Shown in pieces: positions 1 to 8,906 of a stretch of DNA of 64,000 nt. The notes under the pieces are model-generated. The model did not search any database, was not told where the DNA came from, and worked only from the letters and a program-made list of their open reading frames with translations. Positions within the stretch are counted from its first letter, which is position 1, and the number at the start of each line of letters is the position of its first letter. The position numbers were made by a program, and so were the translations under genes. Origin of the DNA: Bacteroidaceae bacterium (GTDB taxonomy: Bacteria > Bacteroidota > Bacteroidia > Bacteroidales > Bacteroidaceae); contig JAFUAH010000006.1 in assembly GCA_017464345.1 (NCBI GenBank), positions 62,001 to 126,000 of the forward strand, in the 5' to 3' direction.

Positions 1-2
1 GT

Positions 3-356
3 TGGCGGAGGATTTGCCCCCCCCATCCGCTGTGGCTCATAGTGGTGTTGTACGCCGTGCGTGCCCTCATCGGTGCAAGTCTGGTAAATGTGCTTTTTGC
101 CGTTCCGCTGATATTACTTTTTATTCAGGCCCGGCTACCGCATTGGGCAGAGGCCACGCTGCGCTTTTTCGGCAAGTATTCCGTGTTTATATGGCTTACG
201 CACACGTTCTATGCCTACTATTTCTTCCACGACGAACTCTATGGCTTGTGCTATCCCCTGCCCATGTACGTCACCCTTGTGGTTGTATCCCTGCTTACGG
301 CCATGTTGCTCTACCGCTTGTATAATCTGCTCTCAAACCTCCTTCGCCGCCCATGA
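3..356 (+). CDS. Acyltransferase-3-like membrane protein, C-terminal part (cut by window edge)
   Basis: The frame is open from the left edge to the stop at 354-356, so only the last ~117 residues are seen. They contain hydrophobic segments typical of the end of acyltransferase-3 (OafA/NodX type) membrane proteins, with the motif 'FGKYSVFIWLTHTF', which resembles the conserved GxxSxxIyLxH near the C-terminus of that family. Such enzymes O-acylate surface sugars using cytoplasmic acyl-CoA. The stop overlaps the ATG of the next gene (ATGA), so the two are translationally coupled, consistent with a capsule or exopolysaccharide cluster extending to the left. The catalytic N-terminal histidine region lies outside the window, so the assignment rests on the C-terminal topology only. 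Confidence 0.6.
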   Translation, partial: WRRICPPHPLWLIVVLYAVRALIGASLVNVLFAVPLILLFIQARLPHWAEATLRFFGKYSVFIWLTHTFYAYYFFHDELYGLCYPLPMYVTLVVVSLLTAMLLYRLYNLLSNLLRRP

Positions 357-1246
357 AACGCCATGCCTATCTTATCATAGCCCACAACGAGCCAGAGGTG
401 CTGGAGACGCTTCTGCACATGCTTGATGTGGAGTGGAACGACATCTATCTGCACATTGACAAGCGCAGCGACTGGCTCCGGAAGAAAGTGGAGGCAGATG
501 TGTCCCTGTCGCGTGCCCGTCTGTTCATCCTGTCCAACCCCATAAAGGTCTATTGGGGCCACGTCACGCAGATAAAGGTGGAAATCCTGTTGCTGAAAGA
601 AGCTGCCGCCAATGGGCCGTATGCCTATTACCATCTCTTGTCGGGGTGCGACATGCCCATCAAGTCACCACGTGAAATCTATGATTTCTTTGAATTGCAC
701 CGGGGCCGGGAATTTCTGGGCTTCTGGAACAGTGAGCGCGACCAAAGCGATGCCATGCGTAAGGCCCGTTATTACTATGTATTCAACCGATATAAGGAAC
801 GTGCTAACCGTTTCCAGCATATACTGACCACACCGCTCCGGAACATCTTGCTCGACATTCAGAAAATCATCGGTGTCAATCGTCTTCGTGGGACTATCCG
901 CAAGGGCTTCAACTGGTTTAGTATCACGGAGGACTTTTGCCGTTATTTGCTCGCCCATGAACGAGATATATGGAAAATATTTCGCTATACCTTGTGTGGC
1001 GATGAACTTTTCATGCAGACCTTCATCTGGGACTCTCCCTTCCGTGAGAACCTGTTTGATACAGAGGATGCGCAGCGTGGTTCCATGCGGGCTATTGACT
1101 GGCAGCGCGGCAGCCCCTACGTGTGGCGGGCCGAGGATGTAGATTATCTCATTGGCAGTCCCTACCTTTTTGCTCGCAAATTCTCTTCTGTCCACATGGA
1201 TGCAGTGGAAGATGTGAAGAACAGAGTGGAGGCAGACACATTTTAG
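353..1246 (+). CDS. Core-2/I-branching beta-1,6-GlcNAc-transferase-like glycosyltransferase (GT14)
   Basis: A protein of 297 residues. The N-terminus 'HAYLIIAHNEPEVLETLL' followed by 'DIYLHIDKRS' is the typical start of bacterial GT14-like (core-2/I-branching) transferases, and the middle contains 'YYHLLSGCDMPIKS', the family's conserved 'LSGxDxP' block. The C-terminal third has 'CGDELFMQTF', matching the conserved D-E-x-F region near the active site. It probably adds a sugar to an extracellular polysaccharide or glycan; donor and acceptor cannot be read from the sequence. The start overlaps the preceding acyltransferase stop by 4 bp. The gene ends inside a strong terminator hairpin whose loop carries the stop codon. 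Confidence 0.75.
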   Translation: MKRHAYLIIAHNEPEVLETLLHMLDVEWNDIYLHIDKRSDWLRKKVEADVSLSRARLFILSNPIKVYWGHVTQIKVEILLLKEAAANGPYAYYHLLSGCDMPIKSPREIYDFFELHRGREFLGFWNSERDQSDAMRKARYYYVFNRYKERANRFQHILTTPLRNILLDIQKIIGVNRLRGTIRKGFNWFSITEDFCRYLLAHERDIWKIFRYTLCGDELFMQTFIWDSPFRENLFDTEDAQRGSMRAIDWQRGSPYVWRAEDVDYLIGSPYLFARKFSSVHMDAVEDVKNRVEADTF

Positions 1247-1267
1247 GTGTCTGCCTCCACTCTGTTT
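1220..1267. terminator. Hairpin terminator spanning the glycosyltransferase stop codon
   Basis: A perfect 20-bp stem (1220-1239 with 1247-1266) encloses a 7-nt loop 'attttag' that contains the TAG stop of the upstream gene, followed by T residues. It lies between convergent genes and could also end alaS transcription on the other strand. Confidence 0.8.
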
Positions 1268-1287
1268 ATTTCAGGGTCGTTACGGGT

Positions 1288-3987
1288 TCAGGCTGTCAGC
1301 AGCTCCACCAGCTTTTCTACGGCTGAGATAAGACCCTCGGGATTCTTGCCACCGGCCGTGGCGAAGTGGGGCTGGCCACCGCCACCGCCCTGGATGAGCT
1401 GTGCGGCCTCGCGGATGTTCTTGCCGATGTTCACGCCCTGCTGCACCAGCGTGTCGCTGGCGGCAGCGGTGAGCATGGGCTTGCCCTCGTTCAGGCTGCC
1501 GATGACCACGAGTGCGTTCTCCACCTCGGCACGCAGCTGGAAGGCGATGTTCTTCACAAACTCGGGAGCGAGGGGTACCACTGCCTTCATCACGCAGATG
1601 CCGCCGACGTCAGTAGCCTTCTCTTTCATCGACTGCTTCAGCTGCTGGGCCTTTTCCTTCATGCTGGCCTCTATCTGCGCCTTCAGTTGCTGATTCTCAC
1701 CGAGGAATTTCTCAATGGCACCTTGCAAGTCGGGCGTGTTGTTGAAGAGGTGGCGCAGTTCCGTGACAGTGTCGCTCACCTGGTAGAGCATTTCCTCCAC
1801 TTTTTGGCCCGTGATGGCCTCGATGCGGCGCACGCCAGCGGCTACGCTGCTTTCGCTGAGTATTTTCACCATGCCCAGCTGGCCTGTGCTCTTGGCGTGG
1901 CAACCGCCGCAGAACTCTACGCTGTCGCCGAACTGCACGACGCGCACGTGGTCGCCGTACTTCTCGCCGAAGAGGGCGATGGCACCGAGCTTTTTAGCCT
2001 CCTCGATGGGCATGTCGCGGTGGTCTTGCAGGGGAATGTTTTCGCGAATCTTTGTGTTCACCAGCCGTTCCACCTGGCGCAGCTCATCGTCGGTGACCTT
2101 CTGGAAATGCGAGAAGTCGAAGCGCAGGTAGTCGGGTGTCACGAGCGAGCCCTTCTGCTCCACGTGTGTGCCCAGCACCTGGCGCAGGGCTTGGTCCAGC
2201 AGGTGAGTGGCCGTGTGGTTGGCTTCGCTGGCATGGCGCAAATCGACATCCACGCAGGCCATGAAGGGGGCCTCGGGCTGCTTCGGCAGCGTCTTGGTGA
2301 TGTGTACCGTCAGTCCGTTCTCCGACTTGGTGTCGATGACCTCTATCGTCTCGTTCTCACTCACGAGCACGCCGCGGTCGCCCACCTGTCCGCCCTTTTC
2401 AGCATAGAAGGGGGTCTGGTCGAGCACCAGCTGATAGTATGTTTGCTTCTTCTGCACCACTTGGCGGTAGCGCATGATGTGGCACTCGCTTTCGGTCATA
2501 TCCCAACCCAAGAATTTAGTTGAAAGTTGAGAGTTAAGAGTTGAAAGTTGGGCTTCGCCGTTATTGTCAGTTTGCTCCTCGCCGGAGGCTAAACTTTCAA
2601 CTTTCAACTTTAAACTTTCAACTTCCACCCAGTCGTCGGCCTCCACCTTGGCGGCGTTGCGGGCGCGGTCCTTCTGCTTTTGCATCTCTACGTTGAAGCC
2701 CTCTTCATCGACGGTCAGTCCGTTTTCACGGCAGATTAGTTCTGTCAGGTCGAGGGGGAAACCGTAGGTGTCGAAGAGCGTGAAGGCCCGTTCGCCGTCG
2801 ATGACGGTCTTGCCCTGCTTCTTGGTCTCCTGCATGACGCCGTCCAACAGGCGGATACCCGTCTCCAATGTGCGCAGGAAGCTGTCTTCCTCCTCCTTCA
2901 TCACCTTCGAGATGAGCTCGCGCTGTGCAGAGAGCTCGGGGTATGTCTCGCCCATCTCCTGGATGAGCACGGGCAGCAGGCGGTAGATGAAGGCCTCTTT
3001 CTGTCCGAGGAACGTGTAGGCATAGCGAACGGCGCGGCGCAGGATGCGGCGAATGACATAGCCTGCCTTGGCATTGCCGGGCAGTTGTCCGTCGGCGATG
3101 GAGAAAGCGATGGTGCGCAAGTGGTCGGCCACAACGCGCATGGCCACGTCGGTCTCCTTCTTCTCTCCGTACTTCATGCCGGCGATGTCACCGATAGCCT
3201 TAATGATGGGTTGGAATACGTCGGTATCGTAGTTCGACTGCTTGCCTTGTATGGCGCGTACCAGTCGCTCGAAGCCCATGCCCGTGTCGATGACGTTCAT
3301 CGAGAGGGGTTCGAGGTGGCCGTCGGCCTTGCGCTCGAACTGCATGAAGACGATGTTCCATATCTCGATGACCTGTGGGTCGTCCTTGTTTACCAGTTCG
3401 CGTCCGGGCACCTTGGCCTTCTCCTCGGCAGAGCGGCTGTCGAGGTGAATCTCGGAGCAAGGGCCGCAAGGCCCCGTATCGCCCATCTCCCAGAAGTTGT
3501 CGTGCTTGTTGCCGTTGATGATGTGGTCGGCGGGCACGTGCTTCAGCCAGAAGGAGGCGGCCTCGTCGTCGCGGCTCAGGTTCTCTTCGGGCGAGCCCTC
3601 GAACACAGTTACATAGAGGTCGGCGGGATTAAGTTTCAGCACGTCCACCAGATACTCCCAGGCCATGTCGATGGCACCCTCCTTGAAGTAGTCGCCGAAC
3701 GACCAGTTGCCCAGCATCTCGAACATGGTATGGTGATAGGTGTCGTGGCCTACTTCCTCCAGGTCGTTGTGCTTACCGCTGACGCGGAGGCACTTCTGTG
3801 AGTCGGCACGGCGGCGGGGTTCCGGGTCGCGCTGCCCCAGGATGATGTCTTTCCACTGGTTCATGCCGGCGTTGGTGAACATCAGTGTGGGGTCGTCCTT
3901 CACGACCATGGGGGCCGAGGGGACGATGACGTGTCCCTTCGATTCAAAGAATTTTTTGAACGAATTACGTATTTCGTTAGCTGTCAT
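1288..3987 (-). CDS. alaS: Alanine--tRNA ligase with a repeat-derived insertion
   Basis: A protein of 899 residues that charges tRNA-Ala with alanine in the cytoplasm. The class II catalytic core is at residues ~1-450 ('[16 protein letters not shown]', 'GRxN-like' blocks and '[17 protein letters not shown]'). The editing domain carries the metal motif 'HTATHLL' near 590 and 'CGGCH' near 694, followed by the C-terminal coiled-coil/C-Ala region. It is slightly longer than E. coli AlaRS (876). The excess is explained by ~37 residues (about 454-490) of low-complexity sequence '[10 protein letters not shown]...[10 protein letters not shown]', encoded by two complementary 7-nt repeat arrays between the aminoacylation and editing domains. 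The divergent gene is a MerR regulator; a TACCTTTG element lies 38-45 bp upstream of the start. Confidence 0.97.
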   Translation of the reverse strand: MTANEIRNSFKKFFESKGHVIVPSAPMVVKDDPTLMFTNAGMNQWKDIILGQRDPEPRRRADSQKCLRVSGKHNDLEEVGHDTYHHTMFEMLGNWSFGDYFKEGAIDMAWEYLVDVLKLNPADLYVTVFEGSPEENLSRDDEAASFWLKHVPADHIINGNKHDNFWEMGDTGPCGPCSEIHLDSRSAEEKAKVPGRELVNKDDPQVIEIWNIVFMQFERKADGHLEPLSMNVIDTGMGFERLVRAIQGKQSNYDTDVFQPIIKAIGDIAGMKYGEKKETDVAMRVVADHLRTIAFSIADGQLPGNAKAGYVIRRILRRAVRYAYTFLGQKEAFIYRLLPVLIQEMGETYPELSAQRELISKVMKEEEDSFLRTLETGIRLLDGVMQETKKQGKTVIDGERAFTLFDTYGFPLDLTELICRENGLTVDEEGFNVEMQKQKDRARNAAKVEADDWVEVESLKLKVESLASGEEQTDNNGEAQLSTLNSQLSTKFLGWDMTESECHIMRYRQVVQKKQTYYQLVLDQTPFYAEKGGQVGDRGVLVSENETIEVIDTKSENGLTVHITKTLPKQPEAPFMACVDVDLRHASEANHTATHLLDQALRQVLGTHVEQKGSLVTPDYLRFDFSHFQKVTDDELRQVERLVNTKIRENIPLQDHRDMPIEEAKKLGAIALFGEKYGDHVRVVQFGDSVEFCGGCHAKSTGQLGMVKILSESSVAAGVRRIEAITGQKVEEMLYQVSDTVTELRHLFNNTPDLQGAIEKFLGENQQLKAQIEASMKEKAQQLKQSMKEKATDVGGICVMKAVVPLAPEFVKNIAFQLRAEVENALVVIGSLNEGKPMLTAAASDTLVQQGVNIGKNIREAAQLIQGGGGGQPHFATAGGKNPEGLISAVEKLVELLTA
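2518..2626 (-). repeat. Two complementary 7-nt repeat arrays inside alaS, able to form a hairpin
   Basis: On the plus strand, 2518-2552 reads as five degenerate copies of AGTTGAA/AGTTGAG. Positions 2591-2626 read as copies of the reverse complement (ACTTTCA, CTTTCAA). The arms are ~38 nt apart, so the mRNA can fold into a long imperfect hairpin. The frame stays open through both arms and they encode residues ~454-490. Confidence 0.85.
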
Positions 3988-4024
3988 TGTTATGATATTT
4001 ATAAAAGATTTCAGAATTCGCTTG

Positions 4025-4032
4025 CAAAGGTA
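4025..4032 (-). promoter_or_regulatory. -7 element of the alaS promoter
   Basis: TACCTTTG on the minus strand matches the Bacteroidetes -7 consensus TAnnTTTG and lies ~40 bp upstream of the alaS start. Confidence 0.6.
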
Positions 4033-4044
4033 ATTTGTTTTCCT

Positions 4045-4052
4045 TACTTTTG
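4045..4052 (+). promoter_or_regulatory. -7 element of the MerR-family gene promoter
   Basis: TACTTTTG on the plus strand, with TTGC at 4022-4025 about 19 bp upstream as a -33 element. It is back to back with the alaS promoter, so the two promoters share a ~110-bp region. Confidence 0.6.
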
Positions 4053-4115
4053 CAAAGAATTTGGATATTATTACTATTGTAATAAAGTGAATCGTCCCAT
4101 TTAATAAAGCGAATC

Positions 4116-4463
4116 ATGCCTTTGAATCCGAATAAGAACTTGAAGAAGTACTTTGCCATTGGCGAGGTCGCAGAGATGTTTGGTGTCACGGAGACCCTGT
4201 TACGCTATTGGGAAAAGGAGTTCCCCAGCATTCAGCCCCGCAAGAGCGGACGCAATGTGCGTCAGTACACGCAGGAGGATATCGACGAAATCCGTGTCAT
4301 CCATAATCTGGTGAAGGTAAGGGGTATGAAACTGGCTGCTGCCCGTGAGGCCATTGCCAAGAACCATGGGCGGGAAAATTCGACCACGGAACTGATGGAA
4401 CGCCTGCAGCAGATACGTGCCGAGCTTGTTGGCATCAAGAAGGAACTGGAGAATCTGGTGTGA
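4116..4463 (+). CDS. Small MerR-family transcriptional regulator
   Basis: A protein of 115 residues consisting almost entirely of a MerR winged-helix domain: 'YFAIGEVAEMFGVTETLLRYWEKEF' (helix-turn-helix) followed by 'RNVRQYTQEDIDEIRVIHNLV', then a short dimerisation helix 'ELMERLQQIRAELVGIKKELENL'. There is no effector or metal-binding C-terminal domain, as is usual for the short MerR proteins of Bacteroidales. It is likely a cytoplasmic DNA-binding dimer; its target is unknown. It is divergent from alaS and ends at a strong bidirectional terminator. The leader between the predicted transcription start and the ATG is ~55 nt. Confidence 0.88.
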   Translation: MPLNPNKNLKKYFAIGEVAEMFGVTETLLRYWEKEFPSIQPRKSGRNVRQYTQEDIDEIRVIHNLVKVRGMKLAAAREAIAKNHGRENSTTELMERLQQIRAELVGIKKELENLV

Positions 4464-4481
4464 AACTTCAGCCATGAGAAA

Positions 4482-4527
4482 CGGGAAAGCCCCGTCTGGC
4501 TTCGTCGAGCCAGGCGGGGCTTTCCCG
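4482..4527. terminator. Bidirectional terminator between the MerR gene and relA/spoT
   Basis: A 20-bp stem with one G-U pair (4482-4501 with 4508-4527), 'CGGGAAAGCCCCG' in one arm and its complement in the other, and a six-nt loop. It lies between convergent stops at 4463 and 4561. Confidence 0.85.
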
Positions 4528-4560
4528 TGTGCTTACGAGACTGGGGCATCCTTTGTGTGC

Positions 4561-6819
4561 CTACGAGACGCGTGTGACCAGTTTGATTTCGTCAATCTTC
4601 TTCAGGTCGCGACAGATGATGCGCACGTCCTCCACATCGTGCACGCTTAGGTTTATTTCTCCCTGGAATATGCCATCGTGTGTCTCGATGGTGAGCTTGT
4701 GCATGTTCACGTTGAGCTGTTTGGACAGTATGCCAGCTATCTGGTAGAGGACTCCCATGTGGTCTATGCCCTCGATGCGTATGGTGGCGGGGAAGTAGAG
4801 ACGCTTGTGTGTGTCCCATTTGGCGGCCAGGATATGATTGCCGTCGGTCGTTTTCAACTTGTTGGCCACGGGGCATTGGCGCTTGTGTATGGTGATGCGG
4901 TTTTTGTCGTCGAAGTAGCCTAACACGTCGTCGCCTGGTATGGGGTGGCAGCAGTCACCGATGATGTAATGGCCGATGCTTTCCTCGTTCAGAATGAGCG
5001 GTTTCTTACGGTCTATCTTGGTCAATGGGGTAGGGGCTAGTAGCAGATTGCTGTCGTCGCTGTTGCGCTTGAACAGTTTCTTGAGGTAGCGGCTCCAGTA
5101 TTTTGAATTCTTTTTCTCTTGCAGGTGCTGCAAGTCGGTATCCCCAGGCACTATGCGCCCCATGCCGATGGCGGCATACAGCTGTTCGCGGTTCTTCAGT
5201 TGGTGCAGATTGCACAGTTTGTCCACGTTCATGCTGCTGGGTTCCATGTCTGCCTTGCGGAAGAAGTCGTTCAGTATCTTTTCGCCCTCTTTCTGCTTTT
5301 CGCGGTCTTCGCGGCGCAGTATGGCCTGTATCTTGTTCTGGGCCTTGGCCGTGGTGACGAACTTCAGCCACTCACGTTGTACCTGTGGTTCCTTTGAAGT
5401 CAGAATCTCTATTTGGTCTCCCCCCTTCAGCACGTAGTTGAGCGATACCAGTGTATGGTTCACCTTTGCACCGATGCAGTGAGTGCCCACAAAGGTGTGG
5501 ATAGTGAAGGCAAAGTCGAGTGCCGTGCTTCCGACGGGCATTTGCTTTACGTCACCCTTCGGAGTGAGCACGAAGAGTTCATTACTGTAGAGATTGAGTT
5601 TGATGGTGTCCAGGAAGTCCATGCCGCTGGGCTGTGGGTCGTCCAGGATTTCCTTGATGGTCTGCAGCCATTTGTCCAGTTCGCTTTCGCTCTCTTCACT
5701 GGTTTTCTCGCCATCCTTGTACTTCCAGTGTGCAGCAAAGCCCTGTTCCGCTATTTCGTCCATGCGCTCAGTGCGTATCTGCACTTCTATCCACTTTCCG
5801 GCTTTGCTCATCAGAGTGGTGTGTACGGCCTGGTAGCCATTACTCTTGGGGTGGCTGAGCCAGTTGCGGAAGCGGTCAGGATGGGCCGTGTAGGGTTTGG
5901 ACACGTAGGCGTAGACCTGCATGCACTCTCCTTCCTCGTCGTTGGGATCCTTGGGTTTGAAGATGATGCGTACGGCCAGAATGTCGTAGACATCCTCGAA
6001 GGACAAGTGCTTAGTGACCATCTTCTTCCAGATAGAGTAAGGGCGCTTGATGCGGGCTTTGATGGTGTAGTCGATGCCGTGCTTGTCCAGTTCTGCACGG
6101 ATGGGGCCGATGAAGTCTGTATAGATACTTTGCAGGTTGGCATCCACTTCGGCCAGTCTTTGCTTGATGAGGGCGCACTCTTCGGGGTGTTCGTAACTGA
6201 AACTGAGGTCTTCCAGTTCTTCCTTTATTTTGTTCAGTCCCAGTCGGTAGGCCAGTGGGGCGTAGATGCTCAGGGTCTCGCCGGCTATCTTGTATTGCTT
6301 GTGGGGGAGTTGGCTGCCCAAGGTGCGCATATTGTGCAGGCGGTCGGAAATCTTGATGAGGATGACCCGGATGTCGTCGCTCATGGTCAGCAGGAGTTTC
6401 TTGAAGTTCTCCACTTGTGACGATGTGCGGTCGCCGAAGATGCCTCCCGAAATCTTGGTCAGTCCGTCCACAATTTGTGCGATTTTCGGACCGAAAATGT
6501 TCTCTATGTCTTCTACCGTGTAGTCGGTGTCCTCCACCACGTCGTGGAGCAGTGCCGAGCAGATGCTGGTGCTTCCCAGCCCGATTTCCTCACTGGCTAT
6601 CTGTGCTACAGCGATAGGATGCATGATGTAGGGTTCGCCCGATAGTCGGCGGACACCCTCGTGAGCCTTGCGGGCAAAGTTGAAGGCCTTTGTGATGATG
6701 TCTACCTTCTTGCGGTGGTGACTTTTCAGATAGGTATCCAGCAGATGCTGGAACGCTTCGTTCACCATGCGTTCGTCCTCTTGCTCTCGTATGTTCTGCT
6801 CGTCCATAATCGTGCCCAT
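4561..6819 (-). CDS. Bifunctional (p)ppGpp synthetase/hydrolase, RelA/SpoT family
   Basis: A protein of 752 residues of the long RSH type, controlling the stringent response. An HD hydrolase domain near the N-terminus has 'LLHDVVEDTDY' at about 91-101, so hydrolase activity is likely. It is followed by a synthetase domain with 'RIKRPYSIWKKM' (~260), a TGS domain (~410-470, 'VFVLTPKGDVKQMPVGSTALDFA'-type block) and a C-terminal ACT domain. Length matches E. coli SpoT/RelA (~700-745). Two starts are possible, at 6819 or at the internal ATG 12 bp downstream ('MDEQN'). It is followed by mltD-like, DUF5683, parB and parA genes on the same strand, so it may be the distal gene of that run, although a GC-rich palindrome intervenes at 6846-6866. 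Confidence 0.95.
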   Translation of the reverse strand: MGTIMDEQNIREQEDERMVNEAFQHLLDTYLKSHHRKKVDIITKAFNFARKAHEGVRRLSGEPYIMHPIAVAQIASEEIGLGSTSICSALLHDVVEDTDYTVEDIENIFGPKIAQIVDGLTKISGGIFGDRTSSQVENFKKLLLTMSDDIRVILIKISDRLHNMRTLGSQLPHKQYKIAGETLSIYAPLAYRLGLNKIKEELEDLSFSYEHPEECALIKQRLAEVDANLQSIYTDFIGPIRAELDKHGIDYTIKARIKRPYSIWKKMVTKHLSFEDVYDILAVRIIFKPKDPNDEEGECMQVYAYVSKPYTAHPDRFRNWLSHPKSNGYQAVHTTLMSKAGKWIEVQIRTERMDEIAEQGFAAHWKYKDGEKTSEESESELDKWLQTIKEILDDPQPSGMDFLDTIKLNLYSNELFVLTPKGDVKQMPVGSTALDFAFTIHTFVGTHCIGAKVNHTLVSLNYVLKGGDQIEILTSKEPQVQREWLKFVTTAKAQNKIQAILRREDREKQKEGEKILNDFFRKADMEPSSMNVDKLCNLHQLKNREQLYAAIGMGRIVPGDTDLQHLQEKKNSKYWSRYLKKLFKRNSDDSNLLLAPTPLTKIDRKKPLILNEESIGHYIIGDCCHPIPGDDVLGYFDDKNRITIHKRQCPVANKLKTTDGNHILAAKWDTHKRLYFPATIRIEGIDHMGVLYQIAGILSKQLNVNMHKLTIETHDGIFQGEINLSVHDVEDVRIICRDLKKIDEIKLVTRVS

Positions 6820-6845
6820 TTCGTGTTATTGTCATTTCTGCGGAC

Positions 6846-6866
6846 GTACATGGGGGGTACGCCCCT
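6846..6866. repeat. GGGGNGTACGCCCC palindrome (dispersed family)
   Basis: A near-perfect palindrome around GTAC in the gap between two co-directional genes. Related sequences occur at 14819-14838 (TAGGGGCATGCCCCTA, perfect), 14893-14905 (half site) and 46932-46948. It could act as a weak terminator or as part of a small dispersed repeat family. Confidence 0.5.
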
Positions 6867-6875
6867 ATGGTGTTG

Positions 6876-8177
6876 TCATCGTACTCTCAGTTTCTGTCCG
6901 GCGCGTATGTTGGTGCCACGCATTCCGTTCAGACGCTTCAGTGCGCTCACCGAGGTGTGGTTTCTGCGTGCGATGGCCCCCAGCGTGTCGCCAGGGCGGA
7001 CGGTGATGCTCTTTCCGCCTCTGCTTTGTCGGCTTGAGGTTTGTCGGCCCCTGTTCGGGGATACTGTGGAGCTGGAGGCGACCACTTCCTTCTCTTTTTT
7101 GCTGAAGAGTTCGCTGGCTCTGTGAGCGTAGAGCGAATCTCCGGCTTCAATGAAGGCTCCGATGGTCTCTGCTGGCATGCGTATGGCCAGAGGGCGGGCA
7201 TCCCCCGGCACAAGTGTCGTGCGATACTGAGGGTTCAGTGCCCGCAGTTCTTCTATGCTGATGTTGCAGAGCTCGTGAATTTGCTCAAATCTTACGTCAC
7301 GATTGACCATGATGGTGTCGGTGCCGGCCGGCAGGCGTGTGTTCACGGGGCAGATGTTGTGTTCGCAGTAGTAGGTCATGATATAGTTGGCGGCGATGAA
7401 GGCCGGCACGTAGCCTCGGGTCTCTGCTGGCAGATAGGGGTAGATGGTCCAGTAGTCTTTGGAGCCGTCGGCACGTTTGATGGCCTTCAGCACGTTTTGT
7501 GGGCCGCAGTTGTAGGAGGCGATGGCCAGCGTCCAGTCGCCGAAGATGTCGTAGAGGTCCTTCAGGTAGCGGGCGGCGGCGTACGACGACTTGATGGGGT
7601 CGCGCCGTTCGTCGATGAGGCTCGTTATCTCCAGCCCATACTGTTTACCGGTGGCTGGCATGAACTGCCATAGTCCTGCGGCTCCCACCCGACTTGTGGC
7701 ACCTGGGTTCAGGGCGCTCTCGATGATGGGCAGATACTTCAGTTCCAGGGGCATTTGGTAGGTCTCCAGAGCTTCTTCAAAGATGGGGAAGTAGAAGTTG
7801 CTGGCTCCCAGCATGACGGCAACGGAGCGGCGTAGCCGGTTACTGTACTGGTCGATGAACTTCCTGACCACTTCGTTGTAGGGCATGTCGATGACGTTGG
7901 GCAGGTGGCTTAGCCGGGCAATGTATTCCTCCTTCGTGTAGGTGGGATTTTCATTGTTCGTCTCGCAATCCTCGTTGAAGGAAGTGTAGGTCTTCGTGTG
8001 CCATTCCCGCAGCAGGCTGTCCAGTTCGTTGCTCATCATGCCTTCGGGCAGTCCTATTTCTTCGGTCTTTCCCGTTTTGTCGTCCACAACGGATATTTCG
8101 CTTTGCGCCGTGGTGCAGAGCGGCAGGATGAGTAACAATGCGGCAGTAAGTGTCGTTCGTATGTTCATAATGGTCAT
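6876..8177 (-). CDS. LysM-containing membrane-bound lytic murein transglycosylase (MltD-like)
   Basis: A protein of 433 residues with a signal peptide ('TTLTAALLLILPLCTTAQS'). The SLT (lysozyme-like) domain carries the catalytic Glu in 'LPIIESALNPGATSRVG' near residue 154, followed by 'AAGLWQFMPATGKQYGL' and 'SYNCGP'. A single LysM peptidoglycan-binding domain occupies the last ~45 residues ('TVRPGDTLGAIARRNHTSV...RAGQKLRV'). It cleaves peptidoglycan glycan strands non-hydrolytically in the periplasm. Translation could start at 8177 or, with a more typical signal peptide, at 8168. It lies 42 bp downstream of the DUF5683 gene on the same strand, probably in one operon. Confidence 0.9.
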   Translation of the reverse strand: MTIMNIRTTLTAALLLILPLCTTAQSEISVVDDKTGKTEEIGLPEGMMSNELDSLLREWHTKTYTSFNEDCETNNENPTYTKEEYIARLSHLPNVIDMPYNEVVRKFIDQYSNRLRRSVAVMLGASNFYFPIFEEALETYQMPLELKYLPIIESALNPGATSRVGAAGLWQFMPATGKQYGLEITSLIDERRDPIKSSYAAARYLKDLYDIFGDWTLAIASYNCGPQNVLKAIKRADGSKDYWTIYPYLPAETRGYVPAFIAANYIMTYYCEHNICPVNTRLPAGTDTIMVNRDVRFEQIHELCNISIEELRALNPQYRTTLVPGDARPLAIRMPAETIGAFIEAGDSLYAHRASELFSKKEKEVVASSSTVSPNRGRQTSSRQSRGGKSITVRPGDTLGAIARRNHTSVSALKRLNGMRGTNIRAGQKLRVR

Positions 8178-8219
8178 TCGTTATTCGGAGACGCACCGGT
8201 GAGTGTCGTTCCTACGGCA

Positions 8220-8906
8220 TTAAAAACTGATGTTGCACGACAGCCCATAGGCCTTTTGCCTTTGGCTGTGTGTGTAGGGCATGCCCGTGCTGATGACGGC
8301 AGGCTCCAGATGGATGCTCAGGTCGCGACTGATGTCGAAGGTGGAAAGTTCGGCATCCACGTAAGCATCGATGACAGATATCAGATACACCCCGGCGAAG
8401 GCAAAGATGCTCATGTCGCGATACTTCCGGAAGTGGTCTTTCTTGTTCTTGAATATTGTCTTGAAGCGGTCTTCCTTGCCCGTGATGTCGTATCCCATGG
8501 GCAACATGCCCTCGTAACTTTTCGTGTTCGGGTCGTCGTCCATGATGTCCAGATAAGCCTGTGAGTAGTCCCTGAGCATCTGACCGTTCCAGGTCAGGGC
8601 GTAGGCACATCCCAGGAATCCGCCATAGACGATGGGCAGTTTCCACAGCTTGCGGTTGTACATTTGTCCTGCCCCCGGGAAGACCAGTGCCAGCCACATG
8701 GAGCGTATCGGGTCGGGCTGGAAGTTGGCCATGCCCCTGCGCTTCGATTTGGAAGGTAACAATTTGTCTACGAGGTTGGTGTCTATGACTATGGTGTCAG
8801 GCACCGACCGCAGGGTGTCGGGCACTTGCGACCGGGCAGGGCTGCACCACAGGACGGCCAGGCACAGGGCGAGCATGAGGCTGTATGTGGTGCCCTGTGT
8901 CCTCAA
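8220..8906 (-). CDS. DUF5683 family envelope protein
   Basis: A protein of 228 residues with a signal peptide ('YSLMLALCLAVLWCSPARS'). The central part resembles DUF5683: 'SMWLALVFPGAGQMYNRKLWKLPIVYGGFLGC', i.e. 'PGxGQxYNrkxWKxP' followed by 'GGfxgcaYaltwN', then a membrane segment 'DMSIFAFAGVYLISVIDAYVDA'. The function is unknown; in Bacteroidales such genes usually sit near parAB and lytic transglycosylases, as here. The only start giving a full signal peptide is TTG at 8904-8906, which overlaps the parB stop (TTGA), implying coupled translation. An internal ATG eleven codons in is the alternative. Confidence 0.8.
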   Translation of the reverse strand: MRTQGTTYSLMLALCLAVLWCSPARSQVPDTLRSVPDTIVIDTNLVDKLLPSKSKRRGMANFQPDPIRSMWLALVFPGAGQMYNRKLWKLPIVYGGFLGCAYALTWNGQMLRDYSQAYLDIMDDDPNTKSYEGMLPMGYDITGKEDRFKTIFKNKKDHFRKYRDMSIFAFAGVYLISVIDAYVDAELSTFDISRDLSIHLEPAVISTGMPYTHSQRQKAYGLSCNISF

